The notes below the pieces were generated by a model. The model did not search any database. It was not told where the DNA came from and worked only from the letters and a program-made list of their open reading frames with translations. 64,000 nt of DNA from DATMQA01 sp035566895. GTDB lineage: Bacteria > Verrucomicrobiota > Verrucomicrobiia > Limisphaerales > UBA8199. The DNA lies in the NCBI GenBank assembly GCA_035566895.1, contig DATMQA010000030.1, forward strand, positions 1 to 64,000, read 5' to 3'. Below, piece after piece: positions 1-8,137 of this stretch (the first letter of the stretch is position 1; each line of letters begins with the position of its first letter). The translations under genes were made by a program, and so were the position numbers.

Positions 1-15
1 GGGGAGAGGGCAGGG

Positions 16-2655
16 GTGAGGGGTCCGCTCCTGTGTCGTGGTTCAAGAACTCTCAATCGCCTAACCCTACTAGCAACTCTCTGCGCCCTGCTCGCCGCCT
101 TTCAGCTCCCCCTCTTCGCCGCCTCCACCGAGGACGAGCAACATTTCATCCAGGTTCTCCAATCCAATGCTTCCCTGGTGGAAAAGGATGCCGCGTGTGC
201 CCGGCTCAAGCGCATCGGTACCGTTCACTGTGTCCCGGCGTTGGCCGCTCTGCTTCCCGATGAGCAGCTCTCCCATTCCGCCCGCTACGCCCTGGAATCG
301 ATGCCTCTCGCCGAAGCCAGCCAGGCTCTCATTGGCGCCTTGGACAAAACTTCAGGGCTGACCCGGGTTGGCATCATCGATTCCCTCGGGTTTCGCCGCG
401 AACCTGACGCTGTCCCGGCTTTGGCGAAATTGCTCAACGGTCCAGCTCTGCCCTCATCTGCCGGCGCTTCCGATGTCACCATTGTCTCGGCCACGGCCAC
501 GGCCCTCGGGCAAATTGGCGGTCCCCAAGCACTCAAAGCGCTCCAGGCAGCGGTGAAAAAATCCTCGGGCCCGGCGCACGATGCCGAGGTCGATGCCCTC
601 TTGCGCTGCGCCAATCAACTGCTGGCCACAGCCAACGATTCCAAAGCCCGAGCCCTCTTTAAGAGTCTTTACGACCGCGAAGGGAAAGACGCCATCCGCA
701 TCGCCGCCTTTCGCGGCATGGCTCGCGCTTCGACCGATGGCGGCCTGAGCCTGATCATCGGCGCCATCGCCGGCAAAACCGGCCCCACCCGGACTGCCGC
801 CTTGCAGTTGGTCCACGACCTGAAAGCCCCTGAGGCGACAAAAACCCTGGCCGAACTCCTGCCCAAACTCCAGCCGCTCGTCCAGGCTGCCCTCATAGGC
901 GGGCTCACTCAGCGCAACGACCCGTCTGCGGCGCCCGCCATCATGCCCTTGCTCACCAGCCCTGCTCCCGGCGTCCGCCTCGCCGCCATCGATGCTCTCG
1001 GGACCCTCGGCGATGCCTCTGCAGTGCCGGGTCTTGCCGCGGTGGCTGCCTCCGCCCCCGCCGATGAACAAAAGGCCGCCCGGCAATCTCTTTGCCTGTT
1101 GCGTTCTGGCAATGTCACCGAAACGCTTTTGGCGCAACTGACCACTACCAGCCCTGAAGTTCAGGCCGAGGTCGCCCGTGCCCTTGCCGAACGCGGCGAC
1201 AAATCCGCCATTCCCAGATTGGTCGAGCTGGCGGAAACCGGGACAGCCCCTACCCGCCAGGCTGCTTTGCAAGCCCTGGCCTCCCTCGCGGAGGAGCCGC
1301 AACTTGGCTCGCTCGTAGAGTTCGTTCTGAAGGCCAAAGATCCGGCCGCCCGCGCCAGCGCGGTTGAGGCGCTGAGCTCTGCCTGTCGCCGGCTTCAACT
1401 CGCTCATGGCCACCTCAATACCGAAGCTCTCGCCAAAGGCCTCCAAGTCGGCTCTCCCGACGCCCGCATCGCTTTGCTTCCCGTTTGCAGCGGTCTGGTC
1501 TCGCCCCAGGCCCGCGTTGCCCTGCGCGCCGCCGTCCAGGATTCCGATGAGCGCATCCGTGCCGCCGCGCTCCGCGCCCTTTGCGATGCGGTTGATACCG
1601 ACCTTTTGCTCGACCTTGCCGACGTCGCCCTCCACGCCAAGGACCAAACAATTCGCGCGCTCGCAGTCCGGGGCTGCGTGCGGTTGAGCACCCAGGACGA
1701 AACGCCGAAACTCCCCAGGAAGCTTCGCCTCGGTGCTCTCAAATCCCTCCTCGCCGCTTCCCTCCCGCCTGACCAAACCCGCCAGGTTCTCGCCGGCCTG
1801 GCCGAAATTCCTGACCCGGACGTCCTCACGCTCGTCGAACCGTTGCTGGAAGATGCGGAGGTAAAAAACGAAGCCGTCCGCGCCGTGTTAAAAGTCGCGG
1901 TGGCGGTGCCCACCACCGAATCGCCGGCGGCCCTGGCTGTGTTGAAAAAGGCTCTTGCTGCTGCGGCCGACGATGCCACCCGCCGCGACTGCCAGACCGC
2001 AATTAAGGACATCGAGACCAGGGCCGATTACATCACCTCCTGGCAAGTCGCCGGCCCTTACCGCCAAAAAGGCAAGGATTACTCCGCTCTGTTTGACATC
2101 GCTTTCCCTCCCGAACCCGGGTATTCGGAAACGGCAACGCCGGCTCCGCCCGCGACCATCGAGCCGGCTTCTCCGCCCGAGAGTCAGCAAAAGGTATCTG
2201 CGCCCTCTGCCGGTCTTTCGCCTGCCGGCGGCTCTCCCTCTTCGGCTGCCTTGGTCCCCTGGAAAAACCTTCCTCCTGGCGGTGACACCAAGCGCCCTTA
2301 CGCCATGGATTTGCTCAAACCTCTCGGCGGCGGGGAACAATGCGTCGCCTACGCCCGAACCTGGGTTCAATCGGACGACACCCAGCCCGCCCGCCTCGAG
2401 GTCGGCAGCGACGACGGCGTCAAAGTCTGGCTCAATGACAAACTGGTGCTTGCCAACAACGTTTCCCGCGCGCTGCAGCCCGGCGCCGAAAGAGTCGATG
2501 TCACGTTGAATCGCGGCTGGAATCTATTGCTGTTCAAAATCACTCAGAACAATCGGGGTTGGGCATTCTGCGCCCGCGTCCTCAAACCTGACGGCTCCCA
2601 CCTCGATGGCCTCACCTTCGACACCACCCGCGCTTCGCTTCCCCAAGGCCAGTGA
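16..2655 (+). CDS. exported HEAT-repeat protein with C-terminal beta-sandwich-like domain
   Basis: The 879-residue product starts at a GTG near the window edge, so a start further upstream cannot be excluded. Residues about 13-36 form a hydrophobic signal peptide ending LPLFAA. Residues 40-670 are a long run of helical HEAT/PBS-lyase-like repeats, seen as recurring ALA.LG....VPALA patterns. From about 675 (SWQVAGPY) to the end there is a Pro/Ser-rich linker and a domain rich in GSDDGVKVWLND and NRGWNLLLFKI, the kind of beta-sandwich found beside Verrucomicrobia and Planctomycetes HEAT proteins and heme-binding dehydrogenases. It probably acts outside the cytoplasm as a protein-interaction scaffold. 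The partner is unknown. It lies directly upstream of rplB, but a separate promoter precedes rplB, so the two are probably not co-regulated. Confidence 0.8.
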   Translation: MRGPLLCRGSRTLNRLTLLATLCALLAAFQLPLFAASTEDEQHFIQVLQSNASLVEKDAACARLKRIGTVHCVPALAALLPDEQLSHSARYALESMPLAEASQALIGALDKTSGLTRVGIIDSLGFRREPDAVPALAKLLNGPALPSSAGASDVTIVSATATALGQIGGPQALKALQAAVKKSSGPAHDAEVDALLRCANQLLATANDSKARALFKSLYDREGKDAIRIAAFRGMARASTDGGLSLIIGAIAGKTGPTRTAALQLVHDLKAPEATKTLAELLPKLQPLVQAALIGGLTQRNDPSAAPAIMPLLTSPAPGVRLAAIDALGTLGDASAVPGLAAVAASAPADEQKAARQSLCLLRSGNVTETLLAQLTTTSPEVQAEVARALAERGDKSAIPRLVELAETGTAPTRQAALQALASLAEEPQLGSLVEFVLKAKDPAARASAVEALSSACRRLQLAHGHLNTEALAKGLQVGSPDARIALLPVCSGLVSPQARVALRAAVQDSDERIRAAALRALCDAVDTDLLLDLADVALHAKDQTIRALAVRGCVRLSTQDETPKLPRKLRLGALKSLLAASLPPDQTRQVLAGLAEIPDPDVLTLVEPLLEDAEVKNEAVRAVLKVAVAVPTTESPAALAVLKKALAAAADDATRRDCQTAIKDIETRADYITSWQVAGPYRQKGKDYSALFDIAFPPEPGYSETATPAPPATIEPASPPESQQKVSAPSAGLSPAGGSPSSAALVPWKNLPPGGDTKRPYAMDLLKPLGGGEQCVAYARTWVQSDDTQPARLEVGSDDGVKVWLNDKLVLANNVSRALQPGAERVDVTLNRGWNLLLFKITQNNRGWAFCARVLKPDGSHLDGLTFDTTRASLPQGQ

Positions 2656-2988
2656 CAAAATGTCGCGAAAGGGGGGGCCTGACACCCAGCCTGGATCACC
2701 GCCTTTTAGGGGTCCTTTCGCCGGTGTATTCCGGCACCCATGGCCCACAGTCTCCTGCCAAAACCCCTCATCTTTCTTCCCTTTTCCCGTCCTTCATTTT
2801 TTTCCAAATACCTGTTGCATCCGAACTTCCCTTTGCTATATTCCCCGTTCCGTTTCACCCGATTCGGGTGTGGACAGCATAACTCGCGGAACCGATAACT
2901 GACCCCTCCGGGTGGCAGGATTAATGGCTTCGCTCTCCAAGTAGCTGACTTGGGAAACGTTATTGATTGAAACCGTGTATTGGATTTT
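2656..2988 (+). promoter_or_regulatory. leader region of the ribosomal cluster
   Basis: A 333-base gap between the HEAT gene and rplB. It holds no credible gene. It contains a sigma70-like promoter (listed separately), a small hairpin CACCC-GATTC-GGGTG at 2856-2870 about ten bases downstream of the predicted transcription start, and the string GACCCCTCCGG near 2902, which has a close match upstream of rpoA. The resulting leader would be about 140 nt, long enough for autogenous control by a ribosomal protein, though no known r-protein leader motif is recognisable. Confidence 0.5.
2815..2842 (+). promoter_or_regulatory. sigma70-like promoter for rplB operon
   Basis: TTGCAT at 2815-2820 and TATATT at 2837-2842 are separated by 16 bp, a good match to -35/-10 consensus. 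The sequence is also locally AT-rich in an otherwise GC-rich region. Transcription would start near 2849 and run into rplB at 2989. Confidence 0.6.
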
Positions 2989-3843
2989 ATGCCAGTAAAG
3001 ACATTTAGACCGCTGACGCCCTCGACGCGCTATATATCGTACGCGGACTTCAGCGACATCACCAAATCCCGGCCCGAGAAGGACCTGGTGCAGATCCGGA
3101 AGCGCACCGGCGGCCGTAATATGTACGGTCGCGCCACGGCCCGGGGCATTGGTGGCGGTCACAAACAGAAACTCCGCCTGGTTGATTTCAAGCGAACCAA
3201 ACATGGAGTAGAAGCCACCGTGGCTGCCATCGAATACGATCCGGGCCGCAGCGCCCGCCTCGCGTTGCTGGAATATAAAGATGGCGAAAAGACCTACATC
3301 ATCGCGCCCAACGGTATTCAGGTCGGCGCCAAATTGATGAGCGGCCCGACCGCTCCCCCGGAACTCGGCAATAGCCTTCCTTTGCGCACCGTCCCCGTCG
3401 GCCTGCCCATACATAATATCGAGATCATTCCGGGCCGTGGCGCGCAGATGGTTCGCACCGCCGGCGGCGCCGCCACCCTGATGTCGCGCGACGAGGGCTA
3501 TGCCCAGATTCGCCTCCCCTCGGGGGAAATCCGCCGCATCAACGAAAATTGCTACGCCACCATTGGCCAGGTCGGCAACACCGAACACGAAAACGTCGTC
3601 CTAGGCAAAGCCGGCCGGTCCCGCCACCGCGGCATTCGGCCCATCAACCGTGGCGTCTCGCGCAACCCCGTCGATCACCCTAATGGCGGTGGCGCCGGCA
3701 AATCCAAGTCGGGTGGCGGTTGGCAGCAGTTGACTTCTCCCTGGGGTCTGCTGGCCAAAGGCTACCGCACGCGCAATAAGAAAAAAGCTTCAAACCGGTT
3801 CATCCTCGTCCGCCGCGACGGCCGGCCAATGAAAAACAAATGA
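2989..3843 (+). CDS. rplB: 50S ribosomal protein L2
   Basis: The 284-residue protein binds 23S rRNA near the peptidyl-transferase centre. Family landmarks include GGGHKQKLRLVDFKR, EYDPGRSARLALL, VPVGLPIHNIEIIPG, GQVGNTEHENVVLGKAGR and the C-terminal NPVDHPNGGGAGK loop. In many bacteria the loop reads HPHGGG; here the second His is Asn, a position that also varies in Bacteroidetes. I chose the ATG at 2989 (MPVKTFRPLTPSTR), which aligns with the usual family start, over a TTG at 2980. It is the first gene of the cluster here: rpsJ, rplC, rplD and rplW, which usually precede it, are not upstream. Confidence 0.97.
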   Translation: MPVKTFRPLTPSTRYISYADFSDITKSRPEKDLVQIRKRTGGRNMYGRATARGIGGGHKQKLRLVDFKRTKHGVEATVAAIEYDPGRSARLALLEYKDGEKTYIIAPNGIQVGAKLMSGPTAPPELGNSLPLRTVPVGLPIHNIEIIPGRGAQMVRTAGGAATLMSRDEGYAQIRLPSGEIRRINENCYATIGQVGNTEHENVVLGKAGRSRHRGIRPINRGVSRNPVDHPNGGGAGKSKSGGGWQQLTSPWGLLAKGYRTRNKKKASNRFILVRRDGRPMKNK

Positions 3844-3963
3844 AGAAAAACAACTGGAGTATGGGAGTGCTGGAATGCCGCAGTATCGGCAGCCAACGTC
3901 CCGTCGCGCATCACGCTCGCCTCCATCATCCATCATCCATCATCCATCATCCTTTTTGCTCCC
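3844..3963 (+). repeat. rplB-rpsS spacer with CCATCAT repeats
   Basis: The spacer contains GGAGT-type words just after the rplB stop (3859-3876) and four tandem copies of CCATCAT at about 3923-3952, ending a few bases before the rpsS start. The same CCATCAT word recurs before rpsC and, degenerate, before rpsN. Confidence 0.8.
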
Positions 3964-4245
3964 ATGGGACGCTCAATTAAAAAAGGGCCGTTTATCGACG
4001 GCCATCTGCTGGAGAAAATCCAGAAGGCGAAGGACACCAAGTCCAAGTCGCCGATCAAGACCTGGTCGCGCCGCTCGATGATCACCCCCGATTTTGTCGG
4101 CATGACCTTTACCGTGCATAACGGAAAAGTTTTCAACCCGGTGTTTGTCACCGAAAACATGGTCGGGCATCGGCTCGGCGAGTTTTCTCCCACGCGCACG
4201 TTCAAGAAACACGGCGCGCATACGGCCAAAGCCGAAGCCAAGTAA
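3964..4245 (+). CDS. rpsS: 30S ribosomal protein S19
   Basis: A 93-residue protein of normal length beginning MGRSIKKGPFIDGHLL, with the family core TWSRRSMITPDFVGMTF, NGK.F.PVFVTENMVGHRLGEFSPTRTFK and the GAHTAK tail that contacts 16S rRNA in the small-subunit head. It is followed after four bases by the rplV start codon, so the two are probably translationally coupled. Confidence 0.97.
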   Translation: MGRSIKKGPFIDGHLLEKIQKAKDTKSKSPIKTWSRRSMITPDFVGMTFTVHNGKVFNPVFVTENMVGHRLGEFSPTRTFKKHGAHTAKAEAK

Positions 4246-4249
4246 CCCT

Positions 4250-4603
4250 ATGGAAGTCCAAGCCATTACCAAAAATGTCCGGATGTCGGCCCAGAAGATG
4301 CGCGAGGTCGTGCGCCAGATTCAGGGCTTGCCGGCCGCTCACGCCCAGGCCGTTCTGGCCGTCGTGCCCCGCAAAGGCGCCCGTTTTGTCGCCAAGACCC
4401 TTAAGTCCGCCATCGCCAACGCCGAGGACCTTAAAACCCATCACAAAGATTACAGCGAGCTTAACACCGACCGCCTCGTCATCAAAGAAGCCCTGGCCCA
4501 AACCGCCAGCACGTTGCGCCGTTTCACCCCCAAGGCCCGCGGTTCAGCCGGCCCTATCCTCAAACGCAATTGCCACATCAAAATCGTTTTAACGGATGAA
4601 TAA
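4250..4603 (+). CDS. rplV: 50S ribosomal protein L22
   Basis: A 117-residue protein starting at the ATG four bases after the rpsS stop (MEVQAITKNVRMSAQKMREV). The conserved beta-hairpin region that lines the exit tunnel is visible as TLRRFTPKARGSAGPILKR, followed by CHIKIVLTDE. An open frame extends upstream into rpsS, but homology begins only at MEVQAITKNVR, which fixes the start. Confidence 0.96.
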   Translation: MEVQAITKNVRMSAQKMREVVRQIQGLPAAHAQAVLAVVPRKGARFVAKTLKSAIANAEDLKTHHKDYSELNTDRLVIKEALAQTASTLRRFTPKARGSAGPILKRNCHIKIVLTDE

Positions 4604-4611
4604 GAACACCA

Positions 4612-4638
4612 TCCATCATCCATCATCCATCATCCTTC
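4612..4638 (+). repeat. CCATCAT tandem repeat before rpsC
   Basis: Three to four copies of CCATCAT fill the 43-base rplV-rpsC spacer and end about nine bases before the rpsC start. The word matches the one before rpsS at 3923-3952. Confidence 0.85.
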
Positions 4639-4646
4639 TCTGATCC

Positions 4647-5330
4647 ATGGGCCAAAAAACCAATCCAATCGGTCTGCGCATCGCTGTCAATCGCGATTGG
4701 CGCTCCAAGTGGTACGCCGGTAAAAAGGAATTCGGCAATCTGCTCACCGAGGACCGCAATATCCGCGAGCTGCTCAAGAAGAAGCTCGAGTCCGCCTCCG
4801 TGCCCCAGATTCGCATCGAGCGCGCCGCCAACCGCTGCCGCATTACCATTATGACGGCTCGACCGGGCATCGTCATCGGCCGCAAAGGCGCTGAGATCGA
4901 TAAGCTCAAAGAAGAGCTCAGCAAGATGACCGGCAAGGAGATTTACGTCGATATCATCGAAATCAAGCACCCCGAAATCGACGCGCAGCTCGTCGCTGAA
5001 AATGTCGCCCTGCAATTGGAGCGCCGCGTCTCCTTCCGCCGCGCGATGAAAAAGGCCCTCCAGACCGCCAAAGATTTCGGGGCCGAAGGCATCAAAATCC
5101 GATGCGCGGGCCGCCTCGGTGGTGCCGAACTGGCTCGCGTCGAGCAGTATCACTGGGGGCGCGTCCCCCTCCACACCTTGCGGGCCGAGATCGACTACGG
5201 GTTCGCCGAGGCCCGCACCGTCTATGGTAAGCTGGGCATCAAATGCTGGGTCTGCAAAGGTGAGACCAAAACCCAAAAACCTCAGCCCCAACTCCAATCT
5301 CAGCCTCTGCCTGAGCCTGCTGCTGCTTAA
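4647..5330 (+). CDS. rpsC: 30S ribosomal protein S3
   Basis: A 227-residue protein starting MGQKTNPIGLRIAVNRDW. The KH domain is evident at residues about 60-110, with the GxxG-type loop in RPGIVIGRKGAEIDKLKEEL. The C-terminal half carries FRRAMKKALQTAKDFGAEGIKIRCAGRLGGAELAR and the TLRAEIDYGFAEA segment. It forms part of the mRNA entry tunnel with S4 and S5. The tail is Gln/Pro/Ala-rich and somewhat longer than the E. coli tail. Confidence 0.97.
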   Translation: MGQKTNPIGLRIAVNRDWRSKWYAGKKEFGNLLTEDRNIRELLKKKLESASVPQIRIERAANRCRITIMTARPGIVIGRKGAEIDKLKEELSKMTGKEIYVDIIEIKHPEIDAQLVAENVALQLERRVSFRRAMKKALQTAKDFGAEGIKIRCAGRLGGAELARVEQYHWGRVPLHTLRAEIDYGFAEARTVYGKLGIKCWVCKGETKTQKPQPQLQSQPLPEPAAA

Positions 5331-5392
5331 AGTCCTAAAACCCTTTTAACTCTTTTAACTTTATTTAACCCATTTAACTTTTTGCTCCGCTT
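5331..5392 (+). repeat. TTTAAC-word spacer before rplP
   Basis: The whole spacer consists of variants of (C)TTTTAACTC and CATTTAAC, repeated about four times between the rpsC stop and the rplP start. The same word fills the spacers before rpsH, rplF and rpsM and reappears near 20940-21055. Confidence 0.85.
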
Positions 5393-5815
5393 ATGCCATT
5401 GATGCCCGAAAGAGTTAAGTACCGCAAGATGCACCGCGGCAACCGCGCCGGCCTGGCCTCTCGCGGGCACACCGTCGCCTTTGGCGAATACGGCCTCATG
5501 GCCCTGGAACGCTGCTGGCTCGATACCAAGCAGATCGAGGCTGCTCGCGTCGCGGTCGCCCGTAACATGAAACGCCACGGCAAAATGTGGATCCGCGTTT
5601 TTCCGCAAAAATCGTTCACCAAGAAGCCGCTCGAGACGCGCATGGGCAAGGGCAAGGGGCCGCTGGAATCGTGGGTTGCGGTTATTCGCCCGGCCAACGT
5701 TCTCTTCGAGGTTGATGGCGTGACCGAGGCCGTCGCCCGTGAATCGCTTCGCCTGGCCGCCACCAAGCTGCCGATTAAAACCAAATTTATCTCCCGCCAC
5801 CGAATCCAGGGCTGA
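5393..5815 (+). CDS. rplP: 50S ribosomal protein L16
   Basis: A 140-residue protein with the family start region ERVKYRKMHRGNRAG and core features FGEYGLMALE, RVAVARNMKRHGKMWIRVFPQKSFTKKPLETRMGKGKG. It contacts the A-site region of 23S rRNA. Two nearby ATGs are possible, 5393 and 5402; the first gives MPLMPERVKY and the second MPERVKY. Confidence 0.96.
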   Translation: MPLMPERVKYRKMHRGNRAGLASRGHTVAFGEYGLMALERCWLDTKQIEAARVAVARNMKRHGKMWIRVFPQKSFTKKPLETRMGKGKGPLESWVAVIRPANVLFEVDGVTEAVARESLRLAATKLPIKTKFISRHRIQG

Positions 5816-5823
5816 AAATTCCT

Positions 5824-6030
5824 ATGAAGAAGACGCAACGCAAAGAAATTCAGGAAAAGACCTTGGAAGAATTGGTGGCTGACAGCCGAAATCTGCGCCA
5901 GGAAATCTTTAACCTCCGCCTCCAGCAGGCCAGCGCCCAGCTTGAAAAACCCGCTCGCCTGCGCACCCTCCGCCGTGACATTGCCCGCATCGAAACCCGC
6001 GTCTCGGCCCTCCGCAACAAAGCCGCATGA
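5824..6030 (+). CDS. rpmC: 50S ribosomal protein L29
   Basis: A 68-residue helical protein with the family pattern EKTLEELVADSRNLRQEIFNLRLQQASAQLEKPARLR..RRDIARIET. It sits at the exit tunnel beside L23. The stop overlaps the rpsQ start codon in an ATGA arrangement, which indicates translational coupling. Confidence 0.95.
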   Translation: MKKTQRKEIQEKTLEELVADSRNLRQEIFNLRLQQASAQLEKPARLRTLRRDIARIETRVSALRNKAA

Positions 6031-6356
6031 ATAACCCTGACACCGCCACTACCAATCCGCCTGCAACGCCCGCTTCCGCCATCGACCGCGCCAAGCGCAA
6101 AGAGCGCGTCGGTGAGGTCATCGCCAATAAAATGGCCAAAACTATCACCGTGCGCGTCCAGCGCCGGTTCCCCCATCCCAAATTTAAAAAGGTCGTCACC
6201 GGCTACAAGAAGTTTTACGCTCATGACGAAAAGGCCGAAGCCAAAGTCGGCGACCGCGTCCGCATCGAAGAAACCCGCCCAATCTCCAAAACCAAACGCT
6301 GGCGCCTGGTCGAAATCGTCGAACGCGGCACCGAAGTCGCCCCAATCAACGCGTGA
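6027..6356 (+). CDS. rpsQ: 30S ribosomal protein S17
   Basis: A 109-residue protein; the family is usually 80-90 residues. The first ~27 residues are an Asn/Thr/Pro/Ala-rich extension. The conserved OB-fold follows: RKERVGEVIANKMAKTITVRVQRRFPHPKFKKVV.. YKKFYAHDE..AKVGDRVRIEETRPISKTKRWRLVEI. The start ATG overlaps the rpmC stop. Confidence 0.95.
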   Translation: MNNPDTATTNPPATPASAIDRAKRKERVGEVIANKMAKTITVRVQRRFPHPKFKKVVTGYKKFYAHDEKAEAKVGDRVRIEETRPISKTKRWRLVEIVERGTEVAPINA

Positions 6357-6425
6357 TATGCGGCAAACCACCAGCCAACATCTTTCGCATTTCACGTCTT
6401 ACGTTTCACGTTTTGCCTAACTTTT
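6357..6425 (+). repeat. CACGTTT-word spacer before rplN
   Basis: The spacer holds imperfect direct repeats of TTTCACGT and TTACGTTT at about 6390-6415 upstream of the rplN start. The same word recurs at 14778-14820, 16744-16757 and 19003-19050. Confidence 0.7.
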
Positions 6426-6791
6426 ATGCTCCAGGTCCGCTCTATCCTCGACGTTGCCGATAACACCGGCGCCAAACGCGCCGCCGCTATCGGTGTGCTC
6501 GGCCGCAACCAGCGCTATGCCCGAATCGGCGACATCATCAAAGCCCATATCAAGGAGGCCACCCCCGATGGTACCGTCAAAAAAGGCGAGGTCGTTGATG
6601 CCGTCGTCGTGCGCACTCGTGAGACCATCCGCCGCACTGACGGCTCCTGCCTCCGCTTCGACAGCAATGCTATCGTCATTATCGATAAAGAACTCAACCC
6701 CCGCGGCACGCGCATCTTTGGCCCGGTCGCCCGCGAGTTGCGCGACAAGAAATTCATGAAAATTGTCTCCCTTGCGCCCGAAGTTATTTGA
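6426..6791 (+). CDS. rplN: 50S ribosomal protein L14
   Basis: A 121-residue protein of canonical length: MLQVRSILDVADNTGAKRA, GDIIKAHIKEATPDGTVKKGEV, VVVRTRETIRRTDGS.LRFD.NA.VIID and NPRGTRIFGPVARELRDK.FMKIVSLAPEV. It binds 23S rRNA at the subunit interface. Confidence 0.97.
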   Translation: MLQVRSILDVADNTGAKRAAAIGVLGRNQRYARIGDIIKAHIKEATPDGTVKKGEVVDAVVVRTRETIRRTDGSCLRFDSNAIVIIDKELNPRGTRIFGPVARELRDKKFMKIVSLAPEVI

Positions 6792-6831
6792 AACTATTCC
6801 CGGTAATTCCCAATAATTCCCGGTTAAAAAA
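6792..6831 (+). repeat. ATTCCCGGTAA-word spacer before rplX
   Basis: Three imperfect copies of ATTCCCGGTAATTCCCAATA-type repeats fill the short spacer, followed by an A-rich stretch at the start codon. It is another spacer with its own private word. Confidence 0.75.
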
Positions 6832-7113
6832 ATGAACAGCTTTCACATCAAGAAAAACGACCAGGTGGTGGTCATCGCCGGCGCCGACAAGGGCAAGCGT
6901 GGCCGCGTCATCGCCCTCGAGCCCAAAAAACAGCGCGTTATTATTGAAGGCGTGCACATGATCAAAAAGCACATGCGCAAGAGCCAGCAATATCCCAACG
7001 GCCAGATTGTCGAACGCGAAGGCACCATCCACCTCTCCAATGTAATGCAGGCCGAGAAGTTCGACGCCCGCGCCGCCAAACACGGCGCCACCCCCGCTCC
7101 GGCCCAAGCATGA
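6832..7113 (+). CDS. rplX: 50S ribosomal protein L24
   Basis: A 93-residue protein with an N-terminal KOW motif (KKNDQVVVIAGADKGKRGRVIALEPKKQRVIIEGVHMIKKHMR) and the downstream EREGTIHLSNVM segment. It is an assembly initiator of the large subunit. The C-terminus is slightly shortened compared with many homologues and Ala/Pro-rich. Confidence 0.95.
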   Translation: MNSFHIKKNDQVVVIAGADKGKRGRVIALEPKKQRVIIEGVHMIKKHMRKSQQYPNGQIVEREGTIHLSNVMQAEKFDARAAKHGATPAPAQA

Positions 7114-7120
7114 ACCGACC

Positions 7121-7747
7121 ATGAAAGCCAGATTGTATCAAAAGTACGTGAATGAAGTGGTGCCGGCGCTCAAGCAAAAGCACAAATACACCAACCCCCA
7201 CCAGGTGCCGCGCATGCAAAAGATCGTCGTCAACATGGGCATCAGCGCTTCGTTGGAAAAAAGCGCGCTGGACGATGCCGCCAAGGACCTCGCTCTGATC
7301 ACCGGCCGCAAAGCCGCCGTCAGCAAGTCCCGCCACAGCATTGCCAATTTCAAGCTGCGCGAAGGCCAGCCCATCGGCTGCCATGTCACCCTCCGGCGCG
7401 AGGTCATGTATGAATTCTTCGACCGCCTCATCGCCACCGCCCTGCCGCGCATCCGTGACTTCCGCGGCCTCTCCCCGCGCTCGTTTGATGGGCGCGGCAA
7501 TTACTCGCTGGGCGTTGGCGACCAGACCATTTTCCCCGAAATCGAACTGGACAAAATCAAGCGGCAGCAGGGGATGGACATAACCATCGTGACCAGCGCT
7601 CGCACCAACGAAGAGGCTCTGGACCTGTTGAAGCTTATGGGCATGCCCTTCGCCGAAATCAAAGCCAAGGAAGCTCCCAAAGAAACTCACGCCCAGCCAC
7701 CCGCAGAAACCCCAACCACCCAACCTCCTGAACCCGTTAAGGCATGA
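7121..7747 (+). CDS. rplE: 50S ribosomal protein L5
   Basis: A 208-residue protein. Residues 1-180 carry the L5 fold: LYQKYVNEVVPALKQK, VPRMQKIVVNMGIS, LALITGRKAAVSKSRHSIANFKLREGQPIGCHVTLR, PRIRDFRGLSPRSFDGRGNYSLGVGDQTIFPEI, GMDITIVTSARTNEEALDLLKLMGMPF. The last ~25 residues (after IKAKEAP) are a Pro/Thr/Glu-rich tail not seen in E. coli. It binds 5S rRNA. Confidence 0.97.
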   Translation: MKARLYQKYVNEVVPALKQKHKYTNPHQVPRMQKIVVNMGISASLEKSALDDAAKDLALITGRKAAVSKSRHSIANFKLREGQPIGCHVTLRREVMYEFFDRLIATALPRIRDFRGLSPRSFDGRGNYSLGVGDQTIFPEIELDKIKRQQGMDITIVTSARTNEEALDLLKLMGMPFAEIKAKEAPKETHAQPPAETPTTQPPEPVKA

Positions 7748-7807
7748 GCATCAGCACCCCAGTGCCATCATCCATAATCTATAACCCACCATCCATAATC
7801 CTCTGAT
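7748..7807 (+). repeat. degenerate CCATCAT-word spacer before rpsN
   Basis: Copies of CCATCATCCATAATC and CCACCATCCATAATC lie between rplE and rpsN, a degenerate version of the word found before rpsS and rpsC. Confidence 0.7.
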
Positions 7808-8077
7808 ATGGCTAAAATCTCCTGGATCGAACGCAACAAGAAGAAAGCCGCGACGGTTAAGAAATTTGCCGCCCTGCGCGCCGAATTGAAAGCCAAGCGC
7901 GACTACGCCGGTCTGGCCAAGCTGCCCCGCAATGCCAGCCCGGTGCGGGTAGTCAACCGCTGCTCCATGAGCGGCCGCCGCCACGGCTATTTGCGCAAAT
8001 TCGGTTGCTCCCGCTTGACCTTCCGCGAAGCCGCCCTGAACGGGCTGATCCCGGGCATCACCAAAGCAAGCTGGTAA
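7808..8077 (+). CDS. rpsN: 30S ribosomal protein S14
   Basis: An 89-residue protein of the long, zinc-independent S14 type: MAKISWIERNKKKAATVKKFA, LPRNASPVRVVNRCSMSGRRHGYLRKFG and REAALNGLIPGITKASW. The paired CxxC zinc ligands of the short form are absent, although two single Cys remain. Confidence 0.96.
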   Translation: MAKISWIERNKKKAATVKKFAALRAELKAKRDYAGLAKLPRNASPVRVVNRCSMSGRRHGYLRKFGCSRLTFREAALNGLIPGITKASW

Positions 8078-8137
8078 CCCTTTCAAACCATTTAACTCAG
8101 TTAACTTTTTAACCATTTAACTCTTAACTCTTCTCGC
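8078..8137 (+). repeat. TTTAAC-word spacer before rpsH
   Basis: About five imperfect copies of CATTTAACTCAGTTAAC-type words cover the entire spacer up to the GTG start of rpsH. The word is shared with the spacers before rplP, rplF and rpsM. Confidence 0.85.

Noticed and set aside
454..1776. Minus-strand 440-codon open frame in the HEAT gene
   Set aside because: A GC-rich antisense shadow of helical repeats; the sense protein has a signal peptide and repeats.
3923..3952. Possible attachment site formed by CCATCAT repeats
   Set aside because: No integrase or tRNA is nearby and the same word recurs in several spacers of an intact ribosomal operon.
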